Notes: generated from the letters alone by a model not told the origin. A stretch of 64,000 bases of DNA from Manduca sexta (GCF_014839805.1 NC_051121.1:3641116-3705115), one strand, 5' to 3'. Positions 31,731 through 43,321 are shown, counted from the first letter of the stretch. Numbers and translations: made by a program.

Positions 31731-34700
31731 TTGCTAGTCTAAACAGCATGAGCTGTAAAACGGCCCAAAATGGCGGGCATATCGTAAGGACCGTCGAGCG
31801 ACCAATTGTGATTTGTTTTGATCGGCCAAGATCGTAAACGACTGAGATAAACCGTATTTCTTCCGTTCGAGGAAAGTTTGCTTTCAGTTCATGTAATACC
31901 TCATTATGCTATCTAATGCGTCATAAAATAATTTGGTTTCCATTAGAGAAATACTTTTTGTTAGAACTGTTTTATTCAGAAACAACGTAAAGGTTGAAGG
32001 AAATTTAATGACAGCTTGAATTAGGAAATGAAATAGATTATCGATTTATGACAAATTCTACTATGAGACTTACGCGGCAATGTGGATTTGCGTTTCATTC
32101 CAAACTTGGGAGACAGGAGCATGTTAGCATTAAATTTAACAGCGTAGTTACATCGCTATTTGTTATACCTATTCACACGAATGACCTGCCGTTTTCTTAA
32201 TGCATCCCCTTTATTTTCCCCGCGAGCAAAATGGAGCCAGTGGGAAGATTAATGTAAAGATTTCACGCGGAGTTAACTCAAATAATTCCAAGTGATTTTT
32301 TTCATCCAACTGTCGCGATCGTTTGTGAATGAAAAACGTCGGCTTTGCTCGCCTCACTCCTCCGTTGATCTAAAAGCTTTTTGACTGTAAGAACCATTTC
32401 ATTCGCTCATTCGTTCATGAATGAGCAAGACCGGTGATAAATTGAGCAGTGTAAACGTGAAAATTTTTTTGCCCTACAATCAAGTGTACAATTTTGGTGA
32501 GTTGAAACACTTTTGAAAGGCGTGGTTAATTAAGGTTTTTCGTAACGTAGAATATTTTAACTCTTCTTGAATGCCTCAAACTTGAGTCCTTAATTAAATT
32601 TATAAAAACTAACTAACTAATTTAGCAGAATCGTGGCACCGTTTAGTATCTACTTTTGATAATCCTGAAACCAGGATTAAAATTTTATTCAATCTAATCT
32701 TTAGGCAAATTTCTTGGAACTTACCCAATGCCATATAAATATATATTTTTTATCTAATATTAAATGAAAGTTAGACTTAATTATTGAAGAACCATGATGC
32801 ATGTAACTGTTTTTGATATAGTAGTATTAATGTTACTGGCCGGTATAAATATTCGAACATGAAAAACGAATAAAAATTTGAATATGGAAGAAAGAAAGAA
32901 TAAAATGTTTCAAACAGCCAGTTGTAAGATGAGTGACGATTTGAACGATGTCAATAAAATAAAAACGATGATAAATATTCGAGGACACACTTTCATCTCC
33001 TTTACATAACACTAAAAATTATGGATAAAATATTAAGTGCTCAGGCTTATTACTTAATGCTTTCCTTGATAAATACAGTATTTCATAAAGGTTCTAAAGG
33101 AAATCTTGAGGCTCGTCTCGCTTCGTAATCGCTGTATTATGGAGAACGTTTTTTGTCAGAGCGAATTCCTACGAAACACAATTTTCTTTTGTGCAACTTT
33201 TTATTACCGCACCCCCTCCAAATTGTAACGAGCGCGCGCTAAATGAGGATATTGCCTAATCTACCACATTACCTTTATTTCCATTGGCGTGAAGATATGG
33301 GTTTGATGTGTTGTTTATATTGTATGCATTGTGTTATTTGGGCTGTGGTGTCGGTGATTTTCTGACTTCGTTTTAATTAAGGAATCAAAAATCTACCGAT
33401 ATAGTTGAGTTTAGATAACCTATAAAAGTATCTCATTGTGTTTCTACTTATTGTATTCCCATAGAGTTTGACAACTGAGCTAAATTAGTTTTGAAACAGG
33501 CTGAAAAAAAAAATTATTGCGTCCACCCATATCGGAAAGGCTCGATGACCAGGACTTTCTTTGTGACTCCAAAAGGTACGTATCATCTTCGTAATGTTCT
33601 AGTACAAAAAACTCATTTAATTTCGCCATAACTACACACTTTGTCAGAATAAAGGTATGTCCATAAAGTGCTGTACGGTCTATCGGTTCAACGACACGGC
33701 TCTTTATTAGAGTAATTACCAACGCTCGGAACAGTTCATTCACTCGATGACCGACCCGAAGATTTATGGTCTATGGTCGGAATTGAGTGGGAGAGACATC
33801 GGACACGTAATTTCGCAATAAGTAACCCGTTCCCTCCGCCCTTAACATGTTACGTGGTGCTATTGTGGTATGGGATTCTTGTTCTATTTTCAATTAGGTG
33901 AGATGTTGAATTTGTCTGCTTACACCTTCGGATCTTAGCCTTTATATACTTAGGTACTTCAAGTGACAATAAAAAAAGGGTTGGTTTTCAAATTATTTTT
34001 TTTGTTCTTTATATATTTTAAAAATCGCTATTACGTGTAAATTTCTCCTGGACAAACTAATTATTTTGCAAAAATATTATCATAAAATAGTATTGTATTA
34101 TAATAAAGTAATTGTAACAACAAAACCGAGCTCAGTACTCATTAATTCCCTCACGTACTATACAATGGCATTTAATTATCCAATTAATATCTCATGCATT
34201 AATACAGCAATTTAATTTACCAAATGAACGTAAATTTTAGTCCGGCTTTCACACAATATTTTTCTATTCAATTTCAATGTTTATTATACCGGAATTAAAT
34301 TATTGCATTTGTAAACATTTTGTTGTTTGGTAATGCGTGTAATATTTGTAAATTAATGCGCACATTTATTTAATTGTTTCAAGCCGATTGATTTACGAAA
34401 GCAAGAAAAATATTTCTAATTACTTCCTTTACACCAGTTCCATCTCTAATTCTGTCCGATCTTATTTTAACACATAAACTAATAATGAAACAATCTTATA
34501 TATTCCAATTGATATTCATAGAAACATCCAGAAATTGCATCACACTAAACATTTCAAAAATGTCCGAATCTTCCAAAGCCATAAAAATCCACACAGAAAC
34601 ACTAACTTTGAGAGTCAACCATTCGGTAATGATTTGCTTTGACCGTTCGACTGTGTGGGCTAAACTGCACTAAATACTCACCACCTTTTATTCAGTTATA

Positions 34701-36124
34701 CATTTGCACAAATGGACAGCGATTTTGTATCGGTTTCCGTTTATCGCATTATTTTTAAAAGGAGTTTCGGTTTAGTCTACTGTCTATGTTTTGTTTTTAT
34801 GGAACTTAAGGATTGCGCAACGATTCATTAAATATGGTAATGGATATACTTTATTTATAGTATCTTTGTCAACTCCTAATGGATGAATGTGACAATACGA
34901 GATTTTAAAAGTGTTGAGCGCTAAGCATAAATAGTATTTAGGTATATCTTTTAAAACGAAATATACTGTTCTTGCAGAAGTTAGAAAAGCAGTCTTCTTG
35001 GCGACTTAGATCGGATTTCATTTTTCAGAAAGGAATTTCTCATTTAGCTTACAGATTTAAACATCCACGGTTTTATTACAAAAAAAAATAACAATTTGAA
35101 ATTTGAAAACAAATTCACCAACGATAAAATCAATCTTGAAAATTAAAGAACTCCCAATATTCTTGGACAAAAAAATCCAATCCCAAATGCATCCAGATAT
35201 AAGCGTTCAATTTTTAATACCAAAATGGCACGTTTTAAACCGTCATCGCGTTCCATTTTTAAAATATTTTTAAATCGTACCCGATCGAACGGCTGCGTTC
35301 CACAGATACCGCGTTTTGTTAGCGGGCCGCGGCTCGCGTTCAATAGATTCGTTCAATAGTTCATTCGTTCGTTCAATGGTTCGTTCGGGGAGTTCAATAG
35401 AGATGTTTCGTAGTTTTCAATGGGCGGCTATTGTCGCTGCACGCGCCAATTCTGGGTCGTGAACCCATATGGGATCATCCTTTTTCATATTTCAGTGACA
35501 CGAAAGATTTCAAGATAGCGCGCCGGTTTGGAAGGTTTTCGTCAATGGGATTTCAGTAAAATGTTCGCGTATTCAGGTTTTACGGAAGGGTTTGTAAATT
35601 CTGTATTTACTATTTATGCGCAGTCATTTACATAGTTTTGATATCGTCAGGATCGCTTTCAGCTGTTTCGGTGTAAACATTTTGTACCTTTGTTGAGCCA
35701 GTGACAGTATGCGATACAACACACTCACTTTGAGGTGTTGGGTCTGTTGTCAAATTCAAAAAAGCAATCACATAAGTTGGATTGAATTGAATCTGTATCC
35801 AATATGAGAATATGTTCAAAGTACGCAATATACACTGTGGGATTAAATTAACCGATTTTTCGTAACATATGTAGTCAGTAAATGATAAAAACAATTCTGT
35901 ATCCTTAAGAAAAATAATCCAATAATCAGCGAAGCCAGACTTTTTTATGACGTGAAATTTACTTCATATCGCCATTTATTATCCTTTTCCATATTTTTTA
36001 TTGTCAATTTATTGTTAATTAAAACAGTAAATTAAAATCCACCACCTATGAGGAGATACTGCGGCCGAATGCTAACCGTTGTCCAAACTCTATTAGTTCT
36101 CTCCCCTAATAATATAATTATATA
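31731..36124. other. Repeat-poor block, possible regulatory DNA
   Basis: About 4.4 kb without any recognised transposon, the longest such stretch in the right two thirds of the window. It holds an AT-rich subregion dense in TAAT/ATTA cores (34140-34480), a purine-poor GC patch near 32190-32380 and the GC patch at 35270-35460. Open frames of 60-88 codons have no recognisable domain. Resistance to insertions is often a sign of functional non-coding DNA, but chance is possible. Confidence 0.35.
35270..35460. other. GC-rich patch with a GTTCRAT/TTCGTTC repeat
   Basis: A CpG-rich core ('agcgggccgcggctcgcg') is followed at about 35338-35395 by an imperfect tandem array of 'gttcaata' and 'gttcgttcaatg' units. 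Function unknown. Confidence 0.35.
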
Positions 36125-36500
36125 CTTGATGTCACCATTCCGCATGACGATAACCTTCTTAAGGCCGAAAAAGACAAAATATCTAAATATTTAGACTTGG
36201 CACACGGGGTTACTGACATGTGGGGTTGTGGACTCTACAATTATTGTCCCGATTGTCATTACAGCGTATGGGTTGATACTAAAGAGCCTTGAACATTATC
36301 TATAGAAGCTCTTAATTAACCGTTGGCTCAGAGGTCAGATGCAGAAGGCAGTATTGCTGGACACCGCGCACATTGTGAGGAGATTCCTCACTTTGTGGTG
36401 GCTTGGGTCTTGAGCTTCGCCATCGGAGTGTGATTTATATTTATATTTTTATATGCTTTGTTTTTTATTGAAGATATATATAAAAATGTAAAAAAAGAGC
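36125..36500 (+). pseudogene. LINE ORF2 C-terminal remnant
   Basis: Three frame-shifted pieces of one protein are legible: 'DDNLLKAEKDKISKYLDLAH' (from 36145), 'STIIVPIVITAYGLILKSLE' (from about 36233) and 'GQMQKAVLLDTAHIVRRFL' (to about 36395), ending at a stop near 36411. From memory this is the C-terminal region of an insect non-LTR element; I cannot name the clade with certainty. An A/T-rich 3' untranslated part follows to about 36500. At least one frameshift and one internal stop show that it is dead. Confidence 0.75.
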
Positions 36501-36966
36501 TTTAAAAAAGAAGAATAATAATTTATGTAATAAATGATCACTACCTTACTTCTTCTCTTCTGAAACACCACTCATCAATCTCACTAACCATGTCGTCAGT
36601 CATAACTCAAACAAACGAGCCACTATATAACAATAAAGCTATAAAAGCAATCAGTGACGTCGTTATGTAGTGATAAGGACATCTTATCGCCTTGACCTCG
36701 TGACTTTAGAGTCCGTGAGTTCGATAATGTCTTCCTTTTCGAGGAATTTGAGTATCTGAGTTACGGTCGTTTGGTACCGACATAATGACAAGGGTAATAA
36801 TGTGTGTGGCTTAGGGCTGTAAAATCAGCTAAATATTGACAATAATATCAGAAGTATAATGAACTTTATTCGCTTATTAAAGGTACACAATATTGAGACA
36901 AATGCTGATTGATACAAAAAGGTATGCTGTGATTTTAATATTGGTTTGATGATTCAGTGATTTAAT

Positions 36967-37274
36967 GGCGATAGTCTAGTTGGTTTTAGAACGGACTGCC
37001 GAGGAGTGTCCGCAGGTTCAAATCCCAAGTGCACACCCCTGATTTTTTTAAATTCATGTGTGTACTCTTTGTGAATTATCGCTTGCTTTAACGGTGAAGG
37101 AAAATATTGTGAGGAAACCTGCATATCTGAGAAGTTCTCTATAGGAATTTTGAGGGTATGTTAATTCTACCAATCCGCACTAGGCCAGAGTGGTGGAAGG
37201 CCTAATCCCTCTCAGTAGTAGAGGAGGTCCGTGCCCAGTAGTGGGACAGTATATAATATAGGGCTCATATTATT
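36967..37274 (+). mobile_element. SINE-B copy, near full length
   Basis: Head 'ggcgatagtctagttgg', B box 'ggttcaaatccc' intact, body with 'gtgaggaaacctgc' and 'gcactaggccagagtggtgg', 3' end 'gggacagtatataatata'. A and B boxes look usable for RNA polymerase III. Confidence 0.85.
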
Positions 37275-37662
37275 ATTTGACTATTATAGATAATTAAAGT
37301 TATAGTTCTACAGTAATAAAATATATGTGCAATATGCTTTTAACTGCAATTAAACATACATGTCGCGGACTCGCTATTACAATGTCCTATAATATTTTGA
37401 TGTGCAAATTACATATGTCTCATGCTTTTATATATATATTTCAGAGCAATATTCCAATCATCAACCAAAAGATGAATAAAGAAGAATCCAAGAATTACAA
37501 TCTTTTCTAATTTATACCATCATTAAAGAAATTATTTGATTTTTGCAACAAAAGTAAAAAATGACATGGGACAAATAGGATCTTGTTAGAATCTTATGAG
37601 CTAGCGCATATAACTAACACAGTTCTAGTTGATCATATTTTCTATTGCGAACACAGAGAATT
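37275..37662. other. No feature seen
   Basis: AT-rich; a 61-codon open frame at 37325-37510 has no recognisable domain. Confidence 0.4.
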
Positions 37663-37855
37663 TCTTACCCCCTTATTCATAGACGTTTTTTATCTAAGGA
37701 CGGAGTAATGCTGTGATAACAACTCTGTTTCTCAGTGCCCAACGCACGTCTGCGCACTGTGAAGGCTGCCATGCCGTCAGCACTGAAAAACAGAGTTGTT
37801 ATCACAGCTTTGATCCGTCCTTAGATAAAAAACGTCTATAAATACGGGAGTAAGA
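37663..37855. mobile_element. Fold-back MITE, 193 bp
   Basis: Left arm 37663-37738 and right arm 37780-37855 are inverted copies of about 76 bp, with few mismatches; shared blocks include 'tagacgttttttatctaagg' and 'ctgtgataacaactctgttt'. The centre (about 40 bp) is GC-rich. No clear target duplication was found, so the superfamily is undecided. A transcript would form a long hairpin. Confidence 0.85.
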
Positions 37856-38136
37856 CGTTGCCAACAGCTTTAAGGATTAGCTTACCAATAAAATAAATAC
37901 AGAAATATCCGTCTATTTCCAGAAACCAATTTATGCTATAAAAATCTATGAATAATATCAACGAATGTGCGATGTAAACGGAAAAATCAATACATGTAGA
38001 TAGGATACTTATCTCCGTATCAGTAGATAACATTATTTACATACGTTGGGAATTTTGTGAAAATTTTCCGCAGTAGAATACATATATATGATTACTGCTA
38101 AAAATATTAAGATTTTTAGTATAATTATTGTTTAAA

Positions 38137-38430
38137 CCAATGTTAGACATCGTAATAAATTAATGTTTTGCATTTTGTCGAGATTTTTTATATTATGATT
38201 TTTTCGCAACGTTTTGACACTTTGCAACCTTTGTAGTCACAAGTGAACCAAGGTGTTAATCGTCCGAGGAATTAAAGTTATCTACCTACATTTTAAAATA
38301 ATAATTTTAAATTTTAGCTGTTGACGGTCTGATCTACGCAGAATGAGTTCAGTATGTCGAAGTCTGGCAGCCACAACAATATCCACATTATAAAAGATTT
38401 TAATCTAACAATGTTAGGATTATATATTAT
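38137..38430 (-). mobile_element. Penelope-like fragment, tandem unit 1
   Basis: Tail remnant ('aatgttagacatcg'), then an inverted terminal repeat (38180-38300, strongly mutated: 'gcaacgttttgacactttgc'), then the antisense 3' end of the endonuclease frame ('tgttgacggtctgatctacg', matching 19530-19567) and about 75 bp beyond. Unit 2 at 38471 repeats the same order. Confidence 0.75.
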
Positions 38431-38470
38431 AGACATATTATAATACTGTGAAGATTAAAATAATTATATT

Positions 38471-38713
38471 ATATAATAATTTTCTCCCGTTGTTTCGAAG
38501 ACTTTGCAACCTTCGTGGTCACGGAGAGAACTGAGGTGTGAGTCGTCGGAAATGAAAGTTATCTACCTACATTTTAACATTATAATTTTAACTGTTGACG
38601 GTCCGATCTATGTAGAATGAGTTCAGTATGTCGAAGTCTGGTAGCCACAACAATATCCACATGATAAAAGACTTTAATCTAACAAAGTTAGGATAATATA
38701 TTATAGACATAAT
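38471..38713 (-). mobile_element. Penelope-like fragment, tandem unit 2
   Basis: Direct repeat of unit 1. The terminal repeat is better preserved ('ttctcccgttgtttcgaag', 'ctttgcaaccttcgtggtca'). The antisense endonuclease end ('gttgacggtccgatctatg') and the segment 'aatatccacatgataaaaga' follow. The ribozyme-like GAAA and stem II are intact, but the bases at the predicted cut site differ (GAAACAAC instead of GAAACGTC). Tandem terminal repeats are typical of Penelope insertions. Confidence 0.8.
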
Positions 38714-38901
38714 CAGTCTTACTTATAAACATTTCGAAAAGCTATACGTTAAAAACAAATTGACTCGATCATCTGTAAGTCAAAACCCGCCATCTTGCCT
38801 CTTAATAAGGTTTAAACTAAGAAACCAACAACGTTCTTGACAGCTATTTAAGCAATTCTTAACCACCTCTTAACGCTAAAACAAGTTTATAAGTAAGACT
38901 G
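38714..38901. mobile_element. MITE with 17-bp terminal inverted repeats
   Basis: CAGTCTTACTTATAAAC at 38714-38730 is the exact inverse of 38885-38901. The 188-bp element is non-coding. It lies directly against Penelope unit 2. The motif TCTTAC near its ends resembles the ends of the MITE at 37663. No duplication is obvious. Confidence 0.75.
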
Positions 38902-39360
38902 TTTACGTTTTATAAATGCTTATAAATAGCTTCTAAAAATACGATCAGTACGCTTTTTGCTGAGGCAGGACTTACACTCGAAAGCAATCCATGTTACCAG
39001 TCCATAAGAGCTACATTTATTGCGTAACATCAAACATTTGTTACAATGCATGCATAATATATTGCATCAATCGTAACTAGAATGGTTTCCTTTGCGTTAC
39101 AAGTTAACATGTCCATTATGTGTAATTTGATCCATACTGTTTCACATTTGTCGCAATATCGCGTGTTGCGGTAACTATGATATAAAAATAAATATGTAAA
39201 AAGTCTAGACGTAATTAAAAAAGCTATTTGGTGACAAAAATATTTGTACTATATTTTTGTTGGTTCAGATACTGATTTAAGTGAAAAAAAGGTAAGCAAT
39301 ATTTTGACCTTGTATTCTACTCGGACTGTAGCAAGTAATTGAACAAAATTATTTAGAGTT
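38902..39360. other. No feature seen
   Basis: AT-rich unique-looking DNA. Confidence 0.4.
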
Positions 39361-39530
39361 TTCATCATCATCATCATCAGGCGCATGATATCCACTGCTG
39401 AACATGGGTCTTCCTGAAAGATTTCCAGATTGACCTATTGTAAGCAGCCCGCATCCAGCGACCTCCTGTGACTGTTATGAGGTCATCTGTCCACCTTGTG
39501 GGTGGACGACCGACCCTGCACGACGAGTTT
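39361..39530 (-). mobile_element. RTE-type LINE, 3' end, distinct family
   Basis: On the minus strand an uninterrupted frame from 39514 to the stop at 39377-39379 encodes 'VGRPPTRWTDDLITVTGGRW', then 'AAYNRSIWKSFRKTHVQQW'. The tail is (TGATGA)n at 39361-39376. The RPPTRW and VQQW motifs are those of RTE ORF2 C-termini. It differs enough from 28181-28278 to be another family. The reading frame is undamaged over 46 codons, so the insertion is fairly young. Confidence 0.85.
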
Positions 39531-39926
39531 TACACGTCATCAATTTCAACAATCTTATTTTTATCTATAGAAGACTCTTTATTATCTAAGTGAGTCACGT
39601 AGTAGTACAGCTACTCATAAAATCTCAGTAAGTCGTCTATAAAATAATGAGACTTCAACAATCCCTACTCAAAAACAAACTAACACAAACCACGTTTTTT
39701 CACTGAGACATTTCATAAATAAACCAAGTCTAGACTCTAGTAACGACCCATACGAAATGTCATATCAAAGGTTTGCGCAAACGTCGAGACAATTTGTGTC
39801 TTAAAGAAAATCTCATTACTTACACGTCGAAGTAACAAAAGTGAATGCAACGGCTGATATTAAATTTTAGCTTGTAATAAATGATGCTATTTATTCGATA
39901 CTTTCACTATAGGTTTTATATTAACA
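39531..39926. other. No feature seen
   Basis: AT-rich. Confidence 0.4.
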
Positions 39927-40045
39927 CTAGCTTTTGCTCGCGGTTTCTCCTGTTTTTAACCGGTCGTGTCCTTTCTGTAGGATTCAATTCCAGGAAAAAC
40001 TATATGAGGAACATTTTCATAGATATACCGCAGTGAATATTATTT
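39927..40045 (-). mobile_element. Helitron-like element, 3' end intact
   Basis: In plus orientation it begins CTAG preceded by A and continues 'cttttgctcgcggtttctcc', the complement of the GC-rich Helitron 3' end. The 5' end is approximate. Confidence 0.5.
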
Positions 40046-40053
40046 CTTTTTTT

Positions 40054-40074
40054 CTAACCTAACCTAACCTAACC
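40054..40074 (-). repeat. Interstitial (TTAGG)4 telomere-type repeat
   Basis: Four CTAAC units, i.e. (TTAGG)4 on the minus strand, follow a T-rich run. TTAGG is the telomere repeat of most insects including Lepidoptera. Four units are too few to indicate a telomere. Confidence 0.75.
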
Positions 40075-40206
40075 AAAAGAGTTACACTGGAGGTTAATAT
40101 AAAGGCAATTTATTTTACTAATATTAAATTCTAGTTTGTAAAGACGTTTGCATGTTTCAATGTTTGTTAGGTGGAAACGCGGAAATCATTGAACACATTT
40201 GAATTT

Positions 40207-40507
40207 ACTGGTGGTAGGTCTCTCATATGTGAGAGTTCGCCTGGGTAGGTACCATCGCAATCTCTATTTCTGCCGCAAGCAGTCTGTTGTCATTGCTGTT
40301 TTCTGGTTTGAAGGACATTGTAGCCAGTGTAACTACTGGACATAATAAGACTTAAAATGTCATGTGTCTGAATGGCGAGCGCAGTGGAATACCAAACAAT
40401 ACTTTTTAATTCAAGGTGTTGGATAGTGTTTCCACTGTTTATGGGCGGCCGTATCGCTTACTAGCAAGCGAACGGCAAGCTCGTCTTGTCATTTAAAGCA
40501 AAAAATA
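40207..40507 (+). repeat. LTail-C copy, near full length
   Basis: From 'ctggtggtaggtctctcata' through 'ctctatttctgccgcaagc', 'gaaggacattgtagccagtg', 'aatggcgagcgcagtggaat', 'gtgtttccactgtttatggg' to 'gtcttgtcatttaaagc' and an A-rich end. It is the reference copy for the plus orientation. Confidence 0.82.
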
Positions 40508-40529
40508 TAGGATTTAGTTATACCACCTT

Positions 40530-40631
40530 CTAGATTAACACATAGGCTACTTTATATCCCTGAAAATTACATAAGTTCTTCTATACTGGTAAAGTTCTTT
40601 TGCAGACGAGTGGCGGAGACGCAACACCTAG
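40530..40631 (+). mobile_element. Helitron-like 3' end
   Basis: It ends 'gagtggcggagacgcaacacCTAG' before T. It is inserted just after the LTail-C copy. The start is approximate. Confidence 0.45.
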
Positions 40632-41698
40632 TACTCTATTATAAACGCTATTTATAATGTTATAAAGCATAGTAACGAATGACGAATGTTTCGCACTCGC
40701 CGTCGACTTGCGTAAACGCGCTCCGAACAATGGCGCGTAATCTCAGATGGCGATTATGTTAAGGAACGAGATAATAACGTTTTATTCATTCTATCTTAAT
40801 ACAATGACGGACGTTCTAATCGAAAAATGATTTGATAGCCTCATACTCTTATGAATTAAGTATTTTTCACTCGATTTGAACGCCTATCATAGCAAAAAGT
40901 CGCTTCCGTATGCAAAATAGGGCCTTCTGAACTTATTTGGATAGTTTTTGAAGAGACATAAAATACAATACAAAACATTTGGAATGTAGAATATTATGTT
41001 GAATTACATTATCTTTACTCAAAATATTTACATCTAAGATTTTATTAATTTACTGTACATATTTCAATTACTTACAACTAATTTTCAAAAGCCAGCAATG
41101 AATGCACAATAATTATCTATTGCACATTACTAAACAAGACAATTCTGCCCTGCTAAGCGCAAAAGCGGTATGTCAGGGAAACCTTAGAATCGAAGTTTTG
41201 TAAACATAGTTTTATAGTTTCGTATGTAAAACTGAGATAGAGGAAATCTTTAAGATTTATTTTAACGAGTTCTAAACAAGATACCGTTATTTTGGTAAGT
41301 TCATTGCATGGGTAATTCTTTAAGGTATCTAACGACATAAAAATCAAGATATCGATATTTTTTTGAGATATCGCTTTTGAGCTTAGCACGACAGAATTGT
41401 CGACGAACTATCGTCACTCGTAATAAACCCGAATGATTTATGAACAGTCTTTTCGGCGAAGCTTTCTAATTTATCCATAATGTAGATTTACCTGCGTACC
41501 GTCTTGGCGCATATTTTAATGTCATTAAATGTAATAAAGTCGGCTTGTCAGTTAGCACTGACGTTATTTGTCTCATTTGATAGGCTTTTTGAATATTGTT
41601 TGTATTGTTCTCTACAACTTATTTACTTACTGTTATTGTGTCTCGAGATGACGCATACCTGTAACAAAATGCAATTATTAGAATAATAATATAATAAT
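40632..41698. other. No gene assigned; one TATCGATA at 41350-41357
   Basis: AT-rich; a 78-codon antisense open frame at 41153-41389 has no recognisable domain. Confidence 0.4.
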
Positions 41699-41999
41699 AT
41701 CAGCCCTGTATAATATACTGTCCCACTGTTGGGCACGGGCCTCCTCTACTACTGACAGGGATTAGGCCTTAGTCCACCACGCCGGCCTAGTGCGGATAGG
41801 TAGACTTCACACACCCTCGAAATTCCTATAGAGAACTTCTCAGGTATGCAGGTTTCCTCACGATGTTTTCCTTTACCGTTAAACCAAGCCATAACTCACA
41901 AAGAATACACACATAATATTTTAGAAAATTCAGAGGTGTGTGCCCTTGAGATTTGAAACTGCGGACATTCGTCTCTGCAGTCCGTTCCACAACCAAATA
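41699..41999 (-). mobile_element. SINE-B copy, near full length
   Basis: 3' end at the left ('cagccctgtataatatactg'), head at the right ('ggacattcgtctctgcagtc', 'ccgttccacaaccaaatagg'). The B box is degraded. Confidence 0.83.
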
Positions 42000-42273
42000 G
42001 GTGAATTTGCTAGTGTTAAAGAGTTTTTCCTAGATATAGCCACACTATGTCTTCGCTATGTTCTTTCCAGGGTTTCAGACTGTCTCCACACCAAATTTCA
42101 TCGAAATATGTTCTATATTTTTTGAGTTTATCACGTTCAGACAGACGCGGCGGGGTCTTTGTTTCATAATATGTAAAGATGGTAATTAATTATGCTGTAC
42201 TCAGGTTATTAGGGACTTTTAATAGGATTTATTCAGCACTACATCTACTTATGGAGATAGACTACATTTCTGC

Positions 42274-42315
42274 AAGGGTCTTAAAAAAAAAAAAAGAAAA
42301 AAAAAAGGGTCTTAA
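42274..42315. mobile_element. Poly(A)-only retroposon insertion
   Basis: An A-rich run with one G (42285-42304) is flanked by the 11-bp direct repeat aagggtcttaa at 42274-42284 and 42305-42315. This is what remains if target-primed reverse transcription stops within the poly(A) tail. Confidence 0.7.
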
Positions 42316-42395
42316 GGATTATGTCAGCCTTTCCTAGTCGTATACTGCTCATTTTGAAAAGCAATTTGTTAGTACTATCTTTCACGGATGGTATG

Positions 42396-42626
42396 TTTTT
42401 TTTATCGTCACGGCAAAGTGACCACTGCACCTGATGGTAAGTGGTGTGGGGTCCGATAGAATGTCGACTGACGTGAGATTACCCCTCGACAGTCGGCACA
42501 ATTATGCCGGCCTTTTGGTACGGGATATAGACAGCCCAGAACGCGATACACTTACGTGAGCCACTATGGCGGGTTTTAACATCTTGTGTACGGTGGTCAC
42601 CAGCAGTTTCTATCCAAAAAATATGT
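42396..42626 (-). repeat. LTail-D copy, long
   Basis: 'tcacggcaaagtgaccactg', 'gatggtaagtggtgtgggg', 'cgacagtcggcacaattatg', 'gtgagccactatggcgggtt', 'tacggtggtcacc'. T-rich DNA at its left is the complement of the A-rich end. Confidence 0.78.
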
Positions 42627-43073
42627 AATATTTCAGAGTGTCCTACCAGCAATATTATTGAAAACTCTATGTTAGAATAGAAAGCCTTGAAGTGATCCAC
42701 GTGATTTCTTTACGCAAAACCGGCTGAATACATCAAAGCATAAAACCCAAAAATTCAAAACAAAAAACTTTGCGCCTACAAACAACGTATTTATACAAAT
42801 ATAACGTTACTCCATTTCGTTTTTATGTTACATAAAAATAAATTCGTATGGAGACTTTTCTCATAAGTACTTATAAAAGTTTATGCACGTGGCATATTTC
42901 TATTGTTTGAAGATTTCATCAACACTTGAAAGGGATTGTTTTGTTTTTCTTTTGTTTTGCCCCGATTCCATCTAGAACTTCGGATACCAACCGTTTTATG
43001 TTGACCTTTCGGTTGTCTTTCAGTGTTGTTATAAATCAAGGCTTTTAACCATGTATAAACTGTTTTATTAATA
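42627..43073. other. No gene assigned
   Basis: The 117-codon minus-strand frame at 42881-43234 runs into the neighbouring SINE and is not a gene. Confidence 0.45.
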
Positions 43074-43317
43074 CACAGACTCGCACCTTTTATCCTACAA
43101 AGGGTAGGCAGAGGCGCAACTAGTGCACTCACGTTCTGCCGTGTGTATTCCGTCCCATGATGTGATGGGGCGAGCCTATCGCCATATCGGACACAAATTC
43201 CAGATCCCGGGCTGATACAGAATAGAAAAACCAAGTATCAGCGCCCGACCGGGGAATGAAATCAAGACCTCAGTATTGCCTTCGAACCGTAATAAAACTA
43301 CGCCACCAATGCAGTCA
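43074..43317 (-). mobile_element. SINE-A copy
   Basis: Body and head complement are clear: 'gatggggcgagcctatcgcc', 'gatcccgggctgatacaga', 'ctacgccaccaatgcagtc'. The B box is damaged ('ggggaatgaaatc'). Confidence 0.82.
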
Positions 43318-43321
43318 ATTT

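Noticed and set aside
40054..40074. Telomere end
   Set aside because: There are only four TTAGG units, with ordinary sequence on both sides.
42881..43234. Minus-strand open frame of 117 codons
   Set aside because: Half of it is SINE-A body and the rest is AT-rich; no recognisable protein.
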